Position numbers and translations under genes: made by a program. Below are positions 19,909-29,914 of a DNA stretch of 64,000 nt, one piece after another (position 1 is the first letter of the stretch; every line of letters starts with the position of its first letter). Source of the stretch: Pseudorhodoferax sp047601025 (GTDB taxonomy: Bacteria; Pseudomonadota; Gammaproteobacteria; Burkholderiales; Burkholderiaceae_C). The stretch is from the NCBI RefSeq assembly GCF_047601025.1, contig NZ_JASGJZ010000001.1, forward strand, positions 930,001 through 994,000. Reading direction: 5' to 3'. The notes under the pieces were generated by a model, which was given only the letters and a program-made list of their open reading frames with translations, ran no database searches and was not told where the DNA came from.

Positions 19909-22038
19909 ATGATGATTCGAACCCCTGCTGCTGATCCGGCGTCGGTCGCGCCACCGAAGAAACCGGGACGGCAGGGTTGGAAGCGCAGCATCCTCGCCGC
20001 CGCGGTGGCGGGTGCGCTGGGGGCCGCGCTGTCGCCGGCGCAGGCGCTCACGCTGGGCCGCCTGAAGGTGCACTCCGCGCTCGGCGAGCCGCTGCGGGCC
20101 GAGATCGAGCTGCCGGACATCACGGTCGACGAAGAACGCACGCTGCGCCCCTCAGTCGCCGGACCGGAAGCCTTCCGCGCCGCGGGCCTGGACTACAACG
20201 CCGCGCTCGCGGGCCTGCGCATCACGCCGCAGCGCCGGCCCGATGGCCGCATGGTGCTGCTGCTGAGCGGCGACCGGCCGGTCAGCGAACCCTTCGTCGA
20301 CCTGATCCTGCAGGCCGACTGGGCCGCGGGCCGCGTGGCGCGCGACTACACGCTGCTGCTCGACCCGCCGCCGCAACGGCAGGCGCCGGAGGCGGCCGTG
20401 ACGGCGCCGCAGCTGCTGCCCCAGGCCCCGGAGACACCGGCACCGACCCCTGCGCCGGCCCCCGCCCAGACCCTTGCGCCGGCCGCGCCACCGCCCGCGG
20501 CGCCGCCTTCCCCCCGCCCGGCAGCGCCCGTGGCGAGCGGCGCCGGCGGCAGCACATCCGTGACGGTGCGGCGCGGCGACACGGCCGGCCGCCTCGCGGC
20601 GGCCCACAAGGCGCCGCAGGTCTCGCTGGACCAGATGCTGGTCGCGATGCTGCGCAGCAACCCCGACGCGTTCATCGACGGCAACGTCAACCGGCTGAAG
20701 GCCGGCGCCGTGCTGACGCTGCCCAGCGCCGAACAGGCCTCCGGCGTGCCGCAGCCCGAGGCGGCGCGCGTCGTCGCGGCGCAGGCGCGGGACTTCAACG
20801 CCTACCGCGGCCGCCTGGCCGCGCAAGCGCCGACGGTCCGCAGCGACGCCGAGCGCTCGGCCAGCGGCCGCGTGCAGGCCGAGGTGGAGGAACACCGCCC
20901 CGCCGTCGCCACGGACCGGCTGACGCTCTCCAAGGGCGGCGTGCAGGGCCAGCGCGAGGAGCAGATCGCGCAGCAGAAGGCCGCCAGCGAAGCCGCCGAG
21001 CGCATGGCCGAGCTGTCGCGCAACATCCAGGAGCTGAACCAGCTCGGCGCGGGCGCCGCGACCGGGGAAGAGTCGACTCCGCCCGCCGCCGCCCCGGCGG
21101 CCGAGGCCGCCAGCGCCGCCACCGCGCCCGCGGTGGCGGTACCGCCGCCGGCCGTACCCGACGACGCCAGCGCACCCGGCCTGCTGCACCGCAACCCGCT
21201 GCTGCCGGCCGCCGCCATGGCGCTGCTCGCGCTGCTGGCCGGGCTGGGCGTCTACCGCCGGCGCCGCCGTGCTGCCGCAGCCAGCGCGGCGGCGCCGGCG
21301 ACGGCCGACGGCCTCTTCACCGGCAGCGGCGGCAAGCACGTGGACACGGCCGCCGGCGCACTGGGCCCGTCCGACGGCGGCGGCAGGCCCGACCCGGTCG
21401 CCGAAGCCGACGACTGCCTCGCCCGCGGCCACGACCTGCAGGCCGAGGAAATCCTGAAGGAGGCACTGCGCACCGCGCCCGAACGCGCCGCCGCCATCCG
21501 CGCCAAGCTCGCGCAGATCCATGCCCGTCAGCGCGAAGCCGCTGCCGCCGTGGCCGGCGGAGCCGCGGCCAAGCTGGCAGCGGCTGCCGCCACGCCCTTC
21601 CAGGCCGTCGCCACGCCCTTCCAGGCCGCCGCCGCCACGAACGCCCCGGTGCTGCCGGACATCGTGCTCGACCTGGGCGATCTGGAGGCGCTGCCGCCCG
21701 CCCCGGCCGGCGCCGCCGGACCGCTCCGGCCCGACGACGCCTTGGACTTCGACGGGCCCACCGGCCAGCCGCTGCTGAGATCCCCGGCGGCGACACCTCC
21801 GGCACCCGGGCCCATGCCGTTCGACCTAGGCGCGCTGTCGCTGGACCTGGACGAGACGCCGGCACCCCGGGCGGCGCCGGGCGCCGGCGACCCGCTGGCC
21901 ACCAAGCTGGCGCTGGCCGAGGAGTTCCGGGCCATCGGCGACCTCCAGGGCGCCCGCGCGCTGAGCGAGGAGGTGCTGGCCGAGGCCAGCGGCCCGCTCC
22001 GGGCCCGGGCGCGGCGCTTGCGGGACGCGCTGGGCTGA
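19909..22038 (+). CDS. fimV: FimV/HubP-like polar hub protein
   Basis: FimV proteins are inner-membrane hubs with a periplasmic peptidoglycan-binding part and a cytoplasmic tail, organising polar structures such as type IV pili. The 709-residue product has a twin-basic, hydrophobic signal region (about 20-47) and the FimV N-terminal domain LTLGRLKVHSALGEPLRAEI. A Pro/Ala linker follows, then a LysM-like segment VTVRRGDTAGRLAA (about 220-275) and a coiled coil (about 330-380). One transmembrane helix near 420-445 is followed by RRRRR, then an acidic Ala/Pro-rich tail ending in a TPR-like DPLATKLALAEEFRAIGD motif. A 21-bp tandem duplication (21588-21628) makes a repeated ATPFQA. asd and truA flank it. 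Confidence 0.88.
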   Translation: MMIRTPAADPASVAPPKKPGRQGWKRSILAAAVAGALGAALSPAQALTLGRLKVHSALGEPLRAEIELPDITVDEERTLRPSVAGPEAFRAAGLDYNAALAGLRITPQRRPDGRMVLLLSGDRPVSEPFVDLILQADWAAGRVARDYTLLLDPPPQRQAPEAAVTAPQLLPQAPETPAPTPAPAPAQTLAPAAPPPAAPPSPRPAAPVASGAGGSTSVTVRRGDTAGRLAAAHKAPQVSLDQMLVAMLRSNPDAFIDGNVNRLKAGAVLTLPSAEQASGVPQPEAARVVAAQARDFNAYRGRLAAQAPTVRSDAERSASGRVQAEVEEHRPAVATDRLTLSKGGVQGQREEQIAQQKAASEAAERMAELSRNIQELNQLGAGAATGEESTPPAAAPAAEAASAATAPAVAVPPPAVPDDASAPGLLHRNPLLPAAAMALLALLAGLGVYRRRRRAAAASAAAPATADGLFTGSGGKHVDTAAGALGPSDGGGRPDPVAEADDCLARGHDLQAEEILKEALRTAPERAAAIRAKLAQIHARQREAAAAVAGGAAAKLAAAAATPFQAVATPFQAAAATNAPVLPDIVLDLGDLEALPPAPAGAAGPLRPDDALDFDGPTGQPLLRSPAATPPAPGPMPFDLGALSLDLDETPAPRAAPGAGDPLATKLALAEEFRAIGDLQGARALSEEVLAEASGPLRARARRLRDALG

Positions 22039-22064
22039 GCCCGGCATCCGCCACGGGAGAACCG

Positions 22065-22847
22065 GTGCGCCTGGCACTCGGCGTCAGCTATGCGGGCCAA
22101 GCCTACGACGGCTGGCAGAGCCAGCCCTCGGGCAACACCGTGCAGGACCGGCTCGAAGCCGCGCTGCGCCAGTTCACGCAGCAGCGCATCGGCACCGTCT
22201 GCGCCGGCCGCACCGATGCCGGCGTGCACGGCCTGATGCAGGTGGTGCATTTCGACACCGACCTGGACCGCAAGGAGCACGCCTGGGTGCGCGGCCCCAA
22301 CAGCTTCCTGCCCGGCGACATCGCCGTGCACTGGGCGCGGCCCGTGCCGGCCGACTTCCACGCCCGCGCCAGCGCCATCGGCCGGCGCTATGCCTACGTG
22401 CTGCTGGAGTCGCCGGTGCGCCCCAGCGTGGAGCGCGGCCGCGTCGGCTGGGTGTTCCGCCCGCTGGACCCGGCGGCGATGCAGGCCGCCGCGCAGCAGC
22501 TCCTGGGCGAGCACGACTTCAGCTCGTTCCGCGCGGCGGAGTGCCAGGCCCGCACGCCGGTCAAGACCATGCGCCGCATCGAGATCGCGCGCCGCGGCGC
22601 CTACTGGCGCTTCGAGTTCGAGGCCGACGCCTTCCTGCACCACATGATCCGCAACCTGATGGGCTGCCTGCTGGTCATCGGCAAGGGCGACCGGCCGGTG
22701 GACTGGATGGCCGAGGTGCTGGCCGCACGCGACCGCCGCGCCGCCGCGCCGACCTTCGCACCCGACGGCCTGTACTTCCTGGGCCCCGTCTACGCGCCGC
22801 ACTGGGGCCTGCCGGACCGCACGGCTGCCTATGATTGGCTGCCATGA
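22065..22847 (+). CDS. truA: tRNA pseudouridine(38-40) synthase
   Basis: TruA modifies uridines 38-40 in the tRNA anticodon stem. The 260-residue protein begins VRLALGVSYAGQAYDGWQSQ and contains CAGRTDAGVHGLMQVVHFDT, with the catalytic aspartate in GRTDAGVH. It also has RRYAYVLLES, DFSSFRAAECQARTPVKTMR and the C-terminal FLHHMIRNLMGCLL. The GTG at 22065 is preceded by GGGAG and begins at the family N-terminus, although the frame is open through fimV. The stop overlaps the trpF start in an ATGA, so truA and trpF are translationally coupled. Confidence 0.95.
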   Translation: MRLALGVSYAGQAYDGWQSQPSGNTVQDRLEAALRQFTQQRIGTVCAGRTDAGVHGLMQVVHFDTDLDRKEHAWVRGPNSFLPGDIAVHWARPVPADFHARASAIGRRYAYVLLESPVRPSVERGRVGWVFRPLDPAAMQAAAQQLLGEHDFSSFRAAECQARTPVKTMRRIEIARRGAYWRFEFEADAFLHHMIRNLMGCLLVIGKGDRPVDWMAEVLAARDRRAAAPTFAPDGLYFLGPVYAPHWGLPDRTAAYDWLP

Positions 22848-23527
22848 CCACACCCCCGGCGGCCACCCGCACCCGCATCAAGATCTGCGGCATCACCCGC
22901 GAGCAGGACCTGGAGGCCGCCGTCGCGGCCGGCGCCGACGCGGTCGGCTTCGTGCTGTACGACAAGAGCCCGCGCCACGTCGCGCCGCGCCGCGCGGCCG
23001 CGCTCGCGCGCCGGCTGCCGCCCTACGTCACGCCGGTGCTGCTGTTCGTCAACGCGCCGGCCGCAGAGGTCGCCGCGGCCTGCGACCAGGTGCCCGGCGC
23101 CGTCGTGCAGTTCCATGGCGACGAGACGCCGTCGCAGTGCCTGGCCGCCACGGCGCGGCCCGCGCGGCCGTTCATCCGCGCGGCGCGCATCCCGCTGGCG
23201 CCCGGGGCTTCGTTCGACTTGCTAAGATTCGCGGCCGATTTCGCCCAGGCCCAGGCCATCCTGCTCGACGCCCATGTCGAGGGATACGGCGGCGGCGGCA
23301 AGGTCTTCGATTGGTCACTCCTGCCTCCAAGCGTCAACTCTCACCTCGTCTTAAGTGGTGGGCTCACGCCTGCAAACGTGACCGATGGCATCGTGCAGGT
23401 ACGGCCGCGCGCGCTGTCGCTGGCCGTTGACGTGAGTTCCGGCGTCGAGGCTGCCAAGGGCATCAAGGACGCCGGCAAGATCCACCGCTTCGTCGCGGCC
23501 GTGCGCGCCGCCGACGCATTGCAATGA
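22844..23527 (+). CDS. trpF: Phosphoribosylanthranilate isomerase
   Basis: Third step of tryptophan synthesis, an Amadori rearrangement in a TIM barrel. The 227-residue protein has RIKICGITREQDLEAA with the catalytic cysteine. GADAVGFVLYDKSPRHV follows, then VQFHGDET, and LLDAHVEGYGGGGKVFDW with the catalytic aspartate. It closes with LSGGLTPANV and LAVDVSSGVEAAKGIKD. ATG 22844 overlaps the truA stop. trpB begins 180 bases downstream; the gap is filled by a repeated element starting at the trpF stop codon, which is unusual for an otherwise tight operon. Confidence 0.96.
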   Translation: MTTPPAATRTRIKICGITREQDLEAAVAAGADAVGFVLYDKSPRHVAPRRAAALARRLPPYVTPVLLFVNAPAAEVAAACDQVPGAVVQFHGDETPSQCLAATARPARPFIRAARIPLAPGASFDLLRFAADFAQAQAILLDAHVEGYGGGGKVFDWSLLPPSVNSHLVLSGGLTPANVTDGIVQVRPRALSLAVDVSSGVEAAKGIKDAGKIHRFVAAVRAADALQ

Positions 23528-23700
23528 AGCACCCCCAGTCGTCGCGCTGCGCGCTCCGCCAACCCCCTCCAGGGGGCGACGCCTGCGGTCTGGCAAGGCC
23601 AGTCCCGCGGCGTCCGCTGGCATGGCCTGCTCCGCGGCCTTCCGAACCTCTGCGTGCGACCCAGGCTGCCAGACCATGGGTGGCGCGCCACGCAACCGAT
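23525..23700 (+). repeat. Dispersed intergenic repeat, copy A (trpF-trpB)
   Basis: The 180-base gap between trpF and trpB belongs to a repeat family seen three times in the window. It starts at the trpF stop (TGAAGCACCCCC) and includes a hairpin-forming CCCCCTCCAGGGGG. It shares the exact 19-mer CATGGCCTGCTCCGCGGCC (23621-23639) with the other two copies, and with copy C also TGCGGTC..GGC near 23584 and GGGTGGCGCGCCA near 23680. No coding potential is evident. Confidence 0.75.
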
Positions 23701-23707
23701 TGTTGAC

Positions 23708-24972
<1,265 letters not shown>

Positions 24973-24976
<4 letters not shown>

Positions 24977-25782
24977 GCCGCATCCAGAAGACGTTCGAAG
25001 CGCTCCAGGCCCAGGGCCGCAAGGCGCTGATCCCCTACGTGACGGCCGGCTTCCCGTACGCCGACGTCACGCCCGAGCTGATGCAGGCCATGGTCGAGGC
25101 CGGCGCCGACGTGATCGAGCTCGGCGTGCCGTTCAGCGACCCGATGGCCGACGGCCCGGTGATCCAGGCCGCCGGCGAGAAGGCGCTGGCGCTGGGCATC
25201 GGCATGGCCCAGGTGCTGGACATGGTCAAGGCCTTCCGCACCCGGGACACGCAGACGCCGGTGGTGCTGATGGGCTACGCCAACCCGGTCGAGCGCTACG
25301 AGCAGCGCCACGGCGCCGACAGCTTCGCGCGCGACGCCGCCACGGCCGGCGTGGACGGCGTGCTGATCGTCGACTACCCGCCCGAGGAATGCGCCGACTT
25401 CGCCGCCAGGCTGCGCGCCAGGGGCATCGACCTGATCTTCCTGCTCGCGCCCACCTCGACCGAGGAGCGCATGCGCCAGGTCGGCGCGGTCGCCAGCGGC
25501 TACGTCTACTATGTCTCGCTCAAGGGCGTGACCGGCGCCGGCACGCTGGACACGGCGGCCGTGGAAGCCATGCTGCCGCGCATCCGCCGCCACGTGCGGC
25601 TGCCGGTCGGCGTCGGCTTCGGCATCCGCGACGCGGCCTCGGCCCGCGCCGTCGGCCGCGTGGCCGACGCCGTGGTGATCGGCAGCCGGATCATCCAGCT
25701 GCTCGACGGCCAGCCGCGCGAGCGCGTGGCCGCCACGGCGGCCGAGTTCCTGCGCGGCATCCGCCAAGCGCTGGACGCATAA
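24973..25782 (+). CDS. trpA: Tryptophan synthase alpha chain
   Basis: Releases indole from indole-3-glycerol phosphate and passes it to TrpB. The 269-residue TIM barrel shows ALIPYVTAGFPYADVTPELM. IELGVPFSDPMADGPVIQAA carries the catalytic Glu and Asp region, followed by GVDGVLIVDYPPEE, FLLAPTSTEERM, YVSLKGVTGAG and VGVGFGIRDA. The GTG start at 24973 overlaps the trpB stop by four bases. accD follows after 35 bases in the same direction, the common betaproteobacterial trpBA-accD order. Confidence 0.97.
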
Positions 25783-25817
25783 TCCCGCCCCCTGCCAACA
25801 GGAAAGAGTCCAACCCC

Positions 25818-26690
25818 ATGTCCTGGCTCGAAAAACTGCTCCCCGCCAAGATCCAGCCCAGCGACCCCGCCGAGCGCCGCCAGGTGCCCGAGGGCCTGTG
25901 GATCAAGTGCCCCAGCTGCGAGAGCGTGCTCTACAAGACCGATCTCGAGAAGAACCTGAGCGTCTGCCCGACCTGCGGCCACCACCACCGCATCGGCGCG
26001 CGCGCGCGGCTCGACGCCTTCCTCGATGCCGAGGGCCGCTACGAGATCGGCCAGGAAGTGCTGCCGATGGACCCGCTGAAGTTCAAGGACAGCCGCAAGT
26101 ACCCCGAGCGGCTGAAGGAAGCGCTGGAAGAGACCGGCGAGACCGACGCGCTGGTCGTCATGGGCGGCGCGCTGCACGGGCTGAACGTGGTCGCGGCCTG
26201 CTTCGAGTTCGACTTCATGGGCGGCAGCATGGGCAGCGTGGTCGGCGAGCGCTTCGCCCGCGGCGTGCACGCGGCCATCGACCAGAAGGTGCCCTTCGTC
26301 TGCTTCACCGCCACCGGCGGCGCACGCATGCAGGAAGGCCTGATGAGCCTGATGCAGATGGCCAAGACCAACGCCGCGCTGACGCGGTTGGCCCAGAAGG
26401 GCCTGCCCTACGTCAGCGTGCTGACCGACCCGACCATGGGCGGCGTCAGCGCCGGCTTCGCCTTCATGGGCGACGTGGTCATCGCCGAGCCCAAGGCGCT
26501 GATCGGCTTCGCCGGCCCGCGCGTGATCGAGTCCACCGTGCGCGTGACGCTGCCCGCGGGCTTCCAGCGCGCGGAATTCCTGCAGCAAAAGGGCGCGGTC
26601 GACCTGATCTGCAACCGCAAGGACCTGCGCCGCACCATCGCCAACGTGCTGGCCATGCTGCAGCGCCAGCCGGCCGACGCGGTCAGCTGA
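25818..26690 (+). CDS. accD: Acetyl-CoA carboxylase carboxyltransferase subunit beta
   Basis: With AccA it transfers the carboxyl group from biotin to acetyl-CoA, the first committed step of fatty-acid synthesis. The 290-residue protein starts MSWLEKLLPAKIQ and has the four-cysteine zinc ribbon CPSC...CPTC around residues 33-55. The crotonase-like core has GSMGSVVGERFARG, TATGGARMQEGLMSLMQMAK and DPTMGGVSAGFAFMGD. A GGAAAG ribosome site precedes the ATG. Its stop lies seven bases from the convergent yggT stop, so this rightward unit ends here. Confidence 0.97.
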   Translation: MSWLEKLLPAKIQPSDPAERRQVPEGLWIKCPSCESVLYKTDLEKNLSVCPTCGHHHRIGARARLDAFLDAEGRYEIGQEVLPMDPLKFKDSRKYPERLKEALEETGETDALVVMGGALHGLNVVAACFEFDFMGGSMGSVVGERFARGVHAAIDQKVPFVCFTATGGARMQEGLMSLMQMAKTNAALTRLAQKGLPYVSVLTDPTMGGVSAGFAFMGDVVIAEPKALIGFAGPRVIESTVRVTLPAGFQRAEFLQQKGAVDLICNRKDLRRTIANVLAMLQRQPADAVS

Positions 26691-26697
26691 GCCGTCA

Positions 26698-27255
26698 TCA
26701 GCCCAGGACCAGCCCGCTCAGCACGCTGCGCAGCGCGTGCTGCAGCACGATCGACGCCACCTGCAGCAGCACCAGCAGGATCAGCGGCGTCAGGTCCATG
26801 CCGCCGACCATGGGCACGATGCGCCGCAGCGGCCGCAGCGGCGGCTCCACCAGGCGCGCAATCACGTCGTGCAGCGGCGAATGCGCCTGCACCCAGGACA
26901 GCACGGCGTAGACGATCAGCAGGCCGGTGAGGCCGTAGACCACCAGCCCGATCACGCCGAACACGGCCATGATCGGCACCACCACCAGCGCCCCGCCCGT
27001 CATCAGCCACAGCAGCAGGTACTGCGCCAGCTTGAGCAGCACCGCGCCGGCCAGGCTGGCCAGATCCCAGCGCCCCGCCGGCGGCACCAGCCGGCGCAGC
27101 GGCAGCACCAGCCAGTCCGACAGCGCGAACACCAGGTTGCCGATCGGATTGCCGAACGGGATGCGCTGGTGCTGCATGTACAGCCGCAGCAGGCAGGCGC
27201 TGCCCAGCAGGCCCGCGGCGACTTCCAGCAGGAACGAGAAGATTTGATACAGCAT
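26698..27255 (-). CDS. YggT-family integral membrane protein
   Basis: A 185-residue membrane protein of the YggT type, with two copies of the YggT unit: hydrophobic helix, then P-x-R-P-x-R-R-x-x-P. The first unit ends in LPLRRLVPPAG (about 59-69) and the second in EPPLRPLRRIVPMVGGMDLTPLI (about 141-163). Four hydrophobic helices are visible. The frame extends 45 codons upstream, but ATG 27255 starts with the membrane helix MLYQIFSFLLEVAAG. Function is poorly defined; the family has been linked to osmotic adaptation and to cell-envelope or division genes. It is divergent from the next gene, with 61 bases between. Confidence 0.88.
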   Translation of the reverse strand: MLYQIFSFLLEVAAGLLGSACLLRLYMQHQRIPFGNPIGNLVFALSDWLVLPLRRLVPPAGRWDLASLAGAVLLKLAQYLLLWLMTGGALVVVPIMAVFGVIGLVVYGLTGLLIVYAVLSWVQAHSPLHDVIARLVEPPLRPLRRIVPMVGGMDLTPLILLVLLQVASIVLQHALRSVLSGLVLG

Positions 27256-27316
27256 GCGGACGGATGAAAACCGCATGGGATGATAGCGGCTGCACTTTCC
27301 GCCCCGGCCGACCGTC

Positions 27317-27937
27317 GTGCTTCCCTCGCCGCTGCCCCTGTTCCCGCTATCCACCGTGCTGTATCCCGGCGGCCTGCTGCCGCTGCGCATCTTCGAGGTG
27401 CGCTACCTGGACCTGGTCCGCCAGTGCCGCCGCGACGGCTCGCCGTTCGGCGTGGTGGCCCTGCACCAGGGCAGCGAGGTGCGCGTGCCCGGCGCGCCGG
27501 CCGAGGAATTCCTGCAGGTCGGCACGCTGGCCCACCTGCGGCACGCCGACGCCCCGCAGCCCGGCCTGATGCTGATCGCCTGCGAAGGCGGGCAGCGCTT
27601 CCGCATCCAGGCCGCGCGCCAGTTGCCGCACGGCCTGTGGACGGCCGACGTGGCGCTGCTGCCGGACGACCCGCCGGTGGCCGTGCCCGAGGACCTGCGG
27701 TCCGCCGCCCGCGCGCTGCAGCAGCTGCTGGACGACTGGCGCGCGCGCGGCATCCCCGAGGACCGGTGGCCGCTGCGCCCGCCCTGGCGCTGGGACGACT
27801 GCGGCTGGCTGGCCAACCGCTGGTGCGAGCTGCTGGCGCTGCCGCTGGCCGTCAAGCAGCAACTGATGGAGCTGGACAACCCGCTGGTGCGGCTGGAACT
27901 GGTGGGCGACCTGCTGGCCCGCCAGGACCGCCGCTGA
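27317..27937 (+). CDS. Lon N-terminal (substrate-binding) domain protein
   Basis: A 206-residue stand-alone LON-SB domain protein. It shows the domain opening PLFPLSTVLYPGGLLPLRIFEVRYLDLVRQC, then GTLAHL and GGQRFRI, which match the beta-barrel half of the Lon N-domain, and a helical C-terminal part. No ATPase or protease domain follows. Such proteins are widespread and uncharacterised, and may bind unfolded or substrate peptides. The start is GTG 27317 with no clear ribosome site. It ends three bases before the WbpM-like gene, so the two may be co-transcribed although unrelated in function. Confidence 0.85.
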   Translation: MLPSPLPLFPLSTVLYPGGLLPLRIFEVRYLDLVRQCRRDGSPFGVVALHQGSEVRVPGAPAEEFLQVGTLAHLRHADAPQPGLMLIACEGGQRFRIQAARQLPHGLWTADVALLPDDPPVAVPEDLRSAARALQQLLDDWRARGIPEDRWPLRPPWRWDDCGWLANRWCELLALPLAVKQQLMELDNPLVRLELVGDLLARQDRR

Positions 27938-27940
27938 GCC

Positions 27941-29914
27941 ATGCCGGCACGCGGGGCCGCGGTCTCGTCCGCCGTGCTCGGCTGGCCGCGTGCGCTCAAG
28001 CGCATGGTCGTCGTGCTGGTCGACGTGCTGCTGTCGCTGGCGGCCACCTGGATCGCCTTCACGCTGCGGCTGGACACGGCGCACTGGCCGAGCGAGGACC
28101 AGTGGGCCGTCTACGCCGTGGCGCCGCTGCTGTCGGTGCCGGTGTTCGCGCGCTTCGGCCTGTACCGCGCGATCTTCCGCTACACCGGCGTGGCCACGCT
28201 GATCGCCACGGCCAGGGCCACGGCGCTGTACGGCGCGCTGCTGCTGGCGGCGCTGGCCGCGATGCAGGCGGCCGGCCTGTCCCTGGTGCCGCGCAGCCTC
28301 GGCATCCTGCAGCCGCTGATCTTCCTGGTGCTGGTGCTGGCCAGCCGCATGCTGGCCCGCGGCTGGCTCGACCGGTCGACCCGGCGCCGGCTGCGCGCGC
28401 CGACGCGGCTGATGATCTACGGCGCCGGCCAGGCCGGGGCCGAGGCCGCCGCCGCGCTGATCAACGCCCAGCGGCCGCACCGGCTGCTCGGCTTCGTCGA
28501 CGACGACGCGGCCAAGGTCGGCCGCAGCATCCACGGCGCGCGCGTGTTCGCGCCGCAGGAACTGCCGGCGCTGATCGCGCGGCTGCACGTGGACGACATC
28601 CTGCTGGCCATCCCCAGCGCCACGCGCGAACGGCGCAACCGCATCCTGGAGCGGTTGCAGCCGCTGCCGGTGCGCGTGCGCACGCTGCCCAGCCTGGACG
28701 ACCTGGCCAGCGGCCGCGTCAGCGTGCAGGACATCCGCGAGCTGGACGTGGAAGACCTGCTGGGCCGCGCGCCGGTGCCGCCGCGCCCGGAGCTGCTGGC
28801 GCGCAACCTGGCCGCGCGCACCGTGCTCGTCAGCGGTGCCGGTGGCAGCATCGGCAGCGAGCTGTGCCGCCAGATCGTGCGCGAGCGGCCCGCCCGGCTG
28901 GTGCTGCTGGAGCACGGCGAGTACGCGCTGTACAGCCTGCACGCGGAGCTGAAGGCGCTGTGCGCGCGCCAGGGCCTGGACGTGGCGCTGGTGCCGGTGC
29001 TCGGCAGCGTCGTGCACTACGCGCGCATGGCGGCCCTGTGCCGGCGCTGGCGCCCGGCCACGGTCTACCACGCGGCCGCCTACAAGCACGTACCGCTGGT
29101 GGAGGACAACGCGGCCGAGGGCGTGATGAACAACGTGCTGGGCACGCTGAACCTGGCGCGCGCCGCGATCGAGAGCGGCGCCGGCCACTTCGTGCTGGTC
29201 TCCACCGACAAGGCCGTGCGGCCGACCAACGTGATGGGCGCCAGCAAGCGCGTGGCCGAGCTGATCCTGCAGGCGCTGGCCGCGCAGCGCGACGTGGCGT
29301 TCGACGCGCTGGCCGACACCGGCCCGGCCACGCTGCGCAACGCCACGCTGTTCTCGATGGTGCGCTTCGGCAACGTGCTCGGCTCCAGCGGCAGCGTGGT
29401 GCCGCTGTTCCGCCGCCAGATCGCCGCCGGCGGCCCGCTGACGGTCACCCACGCCGAGGTCACGCGGTACTTCATGACCATCGCCGAGGCCGCGCAGCTG
29501 GTGCTGCAGGCCGGCGCGATGGCGCGCGGCGGCGACGTGTTCGTGCTCGACATGGGCCGGCCGGTGAAGATCCTGGACCTGGCGCGGCGCATGGTCGCGC
29601 TGTCCGGCCTGACGGTGCGCGACGCGGCCCACCCCGACGGCGACATCGCCATCGCCATCACCGGCCTACGTCCGGGCGAGAAGCTGTACGAGGAACTGCT
29701 GATCGGCGACGACCCGGAGCCGACGGAGCATCCGCGCATCCTGCGGGCGCGGGAAGAATTCATCGGATGGGCCGAGCTGAAGGCGCCGTTGCAGGCGCTG
29801 GCGAACGCGGCGCGGCATGGGGAAGCGGAACGGATGCTGCAGGTGCTGCGGGAGCTGGTGCCGGGATTCGTCACGGACGGCCGGGGCCCCCCCGCGCTGG
29901 TGCAGATGCCGTGA
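27941..29914 (+). CDS. WbpM/FlaA1-like UDP-sugar 4,6-dehydratase, membrane-anchored
   Basis: A 657-residue nucleoside-diphosphate-sugar dehydratase of the WbpM/CapD type. About four N-terminal membrane helices (residues 20-140) are followed by a first Rossmann-like region (LMIYGAGQAGAEAAAALI near 160). The catalytic SDR domain then has VLVSGAGGSIGSELCRQ near 302-318, AAYKHVPLVEDN, and STDKAVRPTNVMGASKR near 422, where Met replaces the usual SDR Tyr as in WbpM. The expected reaction is UDP-GlcNAc to UDP-4-keto-6-deoxy-GlcNAc, the start of QuiNAc or similar sugar synthesis. A WbpV-like reductase and a phosphoglycosyl transferase lie 4 kb further on. It overlaps the next gene by one base. Confidence 0.9.
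   Translation: MPARGAAVSSAVLGWPRALKRMVVVLVDVLLSLAATWIAFTLRLDTAHWPSEDQWAVYAVAPLLSVPVFARFGLYRAIFRYTGVATLIATARATALYGALLLAALAAMQAAGLSLVPRSLGILQPLIFLVLVLASRMLARGWLDRSTRRRLRAPTRLMIYGAGQAGAEAAAALINAQRPHRLLGFVDDDAAKVGRSIHGARVFAPQELPALIARLHVDDILLAIPSATRERRNRILERLQPLPVRVRTLPSLDDLASGRVSVQDIRELDVEDLLGRAPVPPRPELLARNLAARTVLVSGAGGSIGSELCRQIVRERPARLVLLEHGEYALYSLHAELKALCARQGLDVALVPVLGSVVHYARMAALCRRWRPATVYHAAAYKHVPLVEDNAAEGVMNNVLGTLNLARAAIESGAGHFVLVSTDKAVRPTNVMGASKRVAELILQALAAQRDVAFDALADTGPATLRNATLFSMVRFGNVLGSSGSVVPLFRRQIAAGGPLTVTHAEVTRYFMTIAEAAQLVLQAGAMARGGDVFVLDMGRPVKILDLARRMVALSGLTVRDAAHPDGDIAIAITGLRPGEKLYEELLIGDDPEPTEHPRILRAREEFIGWAELKAPLQALANAARHGEAERMLQVLRELVPGFVTDGRGPPALVQMP

Noticed and set aside
23524..23706. 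A 60-codon ORF through the trpF-trpB gap
   Set aside because: It coincides with the dispersed repeat, and the other copies do not preserve the frame.
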